64,000 bases of DNA, from assembly GCF_020966755.1 (NCBI RefSeq), contig NZ_JAJKFT010000010.1, forward strand, positions 2,196,720 to 2,260,719. The letters are read 5' to 3'. The position numbers and the translations under genes were made by a program. The notes under the pieces were generated by a model. The model was not told the DNA's origin and ran no database searches. It worked only from the letters and a program-made list of their open reading frames with translations. This document shows positions 62,090 through 64,000 of this stretch, piece by piece. This DNA is from Blastopirellula sediminis (GTDB taxonomy: Bacteria; Planctomycetota; Planctomycetia; Pirellulales; Pirellulaceae). Every line of letters begins with the position of its first letter. Position 1 is the stretch's first letter.

Positions 62090-62998
62090 CTACGGAAGCT
62101 GAGCCGTTTCGCCGCCGTTGATGGTCGCCAACCCTCGGTAGACGTCGAAGTCGATCGTCTCCGGCAGGAAGTGAACGCTGGCGTCGGCCATCAAAAAGTT
62201 AGCGCCGCCGGGATGCAAACTGATGAACGGCAGGTGGCTAAAGGCGACGCCGTCATTGCGGTCGCGGCGAGAATTGATCGTGTCTTGATAGATCACCTTC
62301 GCGCCGTAATACGCCTGATTGCTGAGAGCGCCGATGACCCAGACGCGAACGTTGCCGGGATAGCCGCTGTTGGTTCCGGTTCGATCGCGATGGGTGTACT
62401 CGCCGATCATCAAGGTATTGCTCATGCCGTCGGTAATGTCGGCGGCGCGACGAGAGCCGTCGAAGCGGAAGACGCCGTTGTTCGGAATCCTGCCATGGGC
62501 GGCCGAGATTAGCGTGCTGTCCTTCGTTGGGTCGTTGTAATAAACGCCGCCGACCCCTTGGTAGGTGAAGAGTGCGCCATCCGAGTACGCGGTCGCTGAG
62601 GTGCTGATCTCTTGACCGTTGTAGCTGGGACAGAAAAACGCGTTGACCGGCGATTTGCGGACGTTGGCGTTCTGCGTCGAGTCGGGCGAGTACGAAAAGT
62701 TGTATTGGTCGTAGAGCGAGTTCTGTTCAAGGAACGGCAGGATCGCCACCGCCAGGCCGTGCGAGTTCCAGGTATTGGTCGCTGCGACGTAAAAGGCGCC
62801 CGGCGGAAGATTGGTCGGATAAGTGTCCATGTAGTTGTGGCAGGCCAATCCCATTTGCTTCAGATTGTTGCTGCACTGCATCCGTCGGGCCGCTTCCCGC
62901 GCTTGCTGCACGGCCGGAAGCAGGAGGGCGATCAAAACGCCGATGATCGCAATGACGACCAATAACTCGACCAGCGTAAAACCTCGCGAATTGCGCAT
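62090..62998 (-). CDS. DUF1559 protein with pilin-like N-terminus
   Basis: A 302-residue protein from ATG 62998 ([20 protein letters not shown]); upstream codons to 63112 are rejected. The pseudopilin signal and DUF1559 domain ([48 protein letters not shown]) are intact. It is a paralogue of the protein at 52710 and is followed by the same kind of lipoprotein. The sequences have diverged outside the signal. Confidence 0.92.
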   Translation of the reverse strand: MRNSRGFTLVELLVVIAIIGVLIALLLPAVQQAREAARRMQCSNNLKQMGLACHNYMDTYPTNLPPGAFYVAATNTWNSHGLAVAILPFLEQNSLYDQYNFSYSPDSTQNANVRKSPVNAFFCPSYNGQEISTSATAYSDGALFTYQGVGGVYYNDPTKDSTLISAAHGRIPNNGVFRFDGSRRAADITDGMSNTLMIGEYTHRDRTGTNSGYPGNVRVWVIGALSNQAYYGAKVIYQDTINSRRDRNDGVAFSHLPFISLHPGGANFLMADASVHFLPETIDFDVYRGLATINGGETAQLP

Positions 62999-63266
62999 GG
63001 AAGTGCTCCCGCAGGTAATTATGAGAAAAAAGAATAGCGCCAAATGAATGGATGAGAGATCGTCCAAATGGGGGAGAGATCCGCCCGCGCAAACCTTAGC
63101 CGCACTTGGCAAAGGTAGATTGACCCGTACTAGACGATCTTTATGGAAATTGTAGCCGTCGAAACTTGCGCGCTAAATAGTTCGTGGCAATAAAAATGAA
63201 AAATAATTAAGCGAAATTGAGCTCGGCAATACCTTGCTGGATGTTTGCGAAGACTGGAGTGGCTGG

Positions 63267-64000
63267 CTAAGAGAGTGGAATCTCTTGCCGATCGTAGGCC
63301 AACTGCATGTTGCGCGGCAGCTTGGCGTTCGTCTCCTGATGATCCATGCGGCAGGAGATGTGGGTGAAGTAGGTCTGCTTGGCGCCGATCCGCTCGGCCA
63401 CGGCGACCGCTTCGTCCAAAGAATAGTGCGTCGGATGAGGATCGAAGCGCAGGGCGTCGAGGATCAAGACGTCGAGCCCTTGGAGCAGTGGGAAGCTTTC
63501 TTCCGGGATTTCGTTGGTATCGGTGCAGTAGGCGATATTGCCGATCCGGAAGCCGAGAACGTCGAACCGCGGGCCATGTTTCAGGCGAATCGGGGTCACC
63601 AGAGCGCCCTGGGTGATAAACGGGGTCAACCCAATCTCGCGAAATTCTAGCGCTGGCGCGGCGCCGATGTGGGTCGGCGTGAGGTTGGAGAAGGCGTAGT
63701 CGTAGGCGGTGCGGATCCGCTTTTCGACCTGCGGCTCGCAGTACAGCGGCACTGAATGCCCCAGGTAGAACTGAAATAGCCGCAAATCGTCGAGCCCGTA
63801 CAAATGGTCGGCATGCTCGTGGGTGTAGGCGACCGCATGGACGATGCCGATGTCTTCCCGCAGCAGCTGCGACCGCATGTCCGGCGGGGTGTCGATCAGC
63901 AGATTTCCTTCCGGCAGACCCCAAATGACCGAGCACCGCATCCGCTTGTTATGCGGATCGCTACTGGTGCAAACCGGGCAGCCGCAGCCGATCGCGGGTA
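63267..64000 (-). CDS. MBL-fold hydrolase, PhnP-like, cut by window end
   Basis: A partial gene; the frame stays open to the window edge, where IGCGCPVCTSSDPHNKRMRC is encoded, so the N-terminus lies outside. The Cys residues in GCGCPVC and the motif THEHADHLYGLDDL (HxHxDH) fit the PhnP/lactonase branch of metallo-beta-lactamase proteins, as do YCTDTNEIPEES and ILDALRFDPHPTHYSL. PhnP cleaves cyclic phosphodiesters. Whether this copy does so cannot be told. An internal ATG at 63941 is not the true start. Confidence 0.85.
   Translation of the reverse strand, partial: PAIGCGCPVCTSSDPHNKRMRCSVIWGLPEGNLLIDTPPDMRSQLLREDIGIVHAVAYTHEHADHLYGLDDLRLFQFYLGHSVPLYCEPQVEKRIRTAYDYAFSNLTPTHIGAAPALEFREIGLTPFITQGALVTPIRLKHGPRFDVLGFRIGNIAYCTDTNEIPEESFPLLQGLDVLILDALRFDPHPTHYSLDEAVAVAERIGAKQTYFTHISCRMDHQETNAKLPRNMQLAYDRQEIPLS

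Overview
The window looks like chromosomal DNA from a planctomycete, most likely a Pirellulaceae member of the Blastopirellula/Bremerella type. The evidence is the gene families present. There are two DUF1559 proteins with pilin-like N-termini, and a DUF1549/DUF1553 cytochrome-like protein followed by a Tat-exported DUF1501 protein. There is also a 1324-residue HEAT/PVC-type haem protein, a DUF1080 protein, a sulfatase, paired ECF sigma factors and membrane-tethered Ser/Thr kinases, and a protease with a planctomycete LEPR-like N-terminus. Species assignment is inference. I see no phage, integrase, intact insertion sequence or CRISPR array.

Layout. 1-3350: a zinc-ribbon membrane protein, a dense nest of palindromes, and an orphan DnaB-N/RepA-like ATPase whose coding region contains several repeat-family elements. 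3350-8270: a secreted alpha/beta hydrolase, small unknowns and an SNF2 helicase. 8276-9063: two tandem small Cys-rich paralogues with duplicated leaders. 9484-11816: ECF sigma plus Ser/Thr kinase. 11837-19515: sulfatase, PsbP/DcrB-like protein, TPR lipoprotein, a CNNM/CorC pair and an ABC-2 permease. 19768-25698: sigma, anti-sigma, secreted coiled-coil protein, DUF1549/1553 and DUF1501, reading as one directional block. 26369-31904: DUF1080, EEP hydrolase, TMTC-like membrane TPR protein and altronate dehydratase family. 32001-35902: rpmF-fabD-fabG-acpP-fabF lipid cluster with a near-consensus promoter and a terminator. 35923-41453: WD40 protein, ECF sigma, Ser/Thr kinase and a decayed second sigma factor. 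41544-48788: RibD-like reductase, MscS channel, Rrf2 regulator divergent from a protoglobin, and the giant haem protein. 48922-48995: tRNA-Arg(TCT). 49291-57783: two-domain MBL hydrolase, response regulator with an RsbW-like ATPase, a DUF1559/lipoprotein pair, M28 peptidase, GT9 and a methyltransferase. 57784-58660: a repeat island. 58677-64000: matrixin protease, LRR-tailed membrane protein, a second DUF1559/lipoprotein pair and an MBL hydrolase cut by the window end.

The most unusual material is not protein coding. Six same-strand copies of a GACTGGACCGCAC...T7-8 motif cluster at 57856-58209. A seventh copy lies in reverse orientation inside the 3' end of the orphan ATPase gene at 3031-3058. 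That same ATPase gene carries two further inverted repeats in frame and a 30-bp inverted repeat in its 5' leader. Other points for a second look are the tandem Cys-rich genes, the sigma-factor relic ahead of a kinase, and a palindrome placed exactly between the -35 and -10 of the protoglobin promoter next to an Rrf2 gene.
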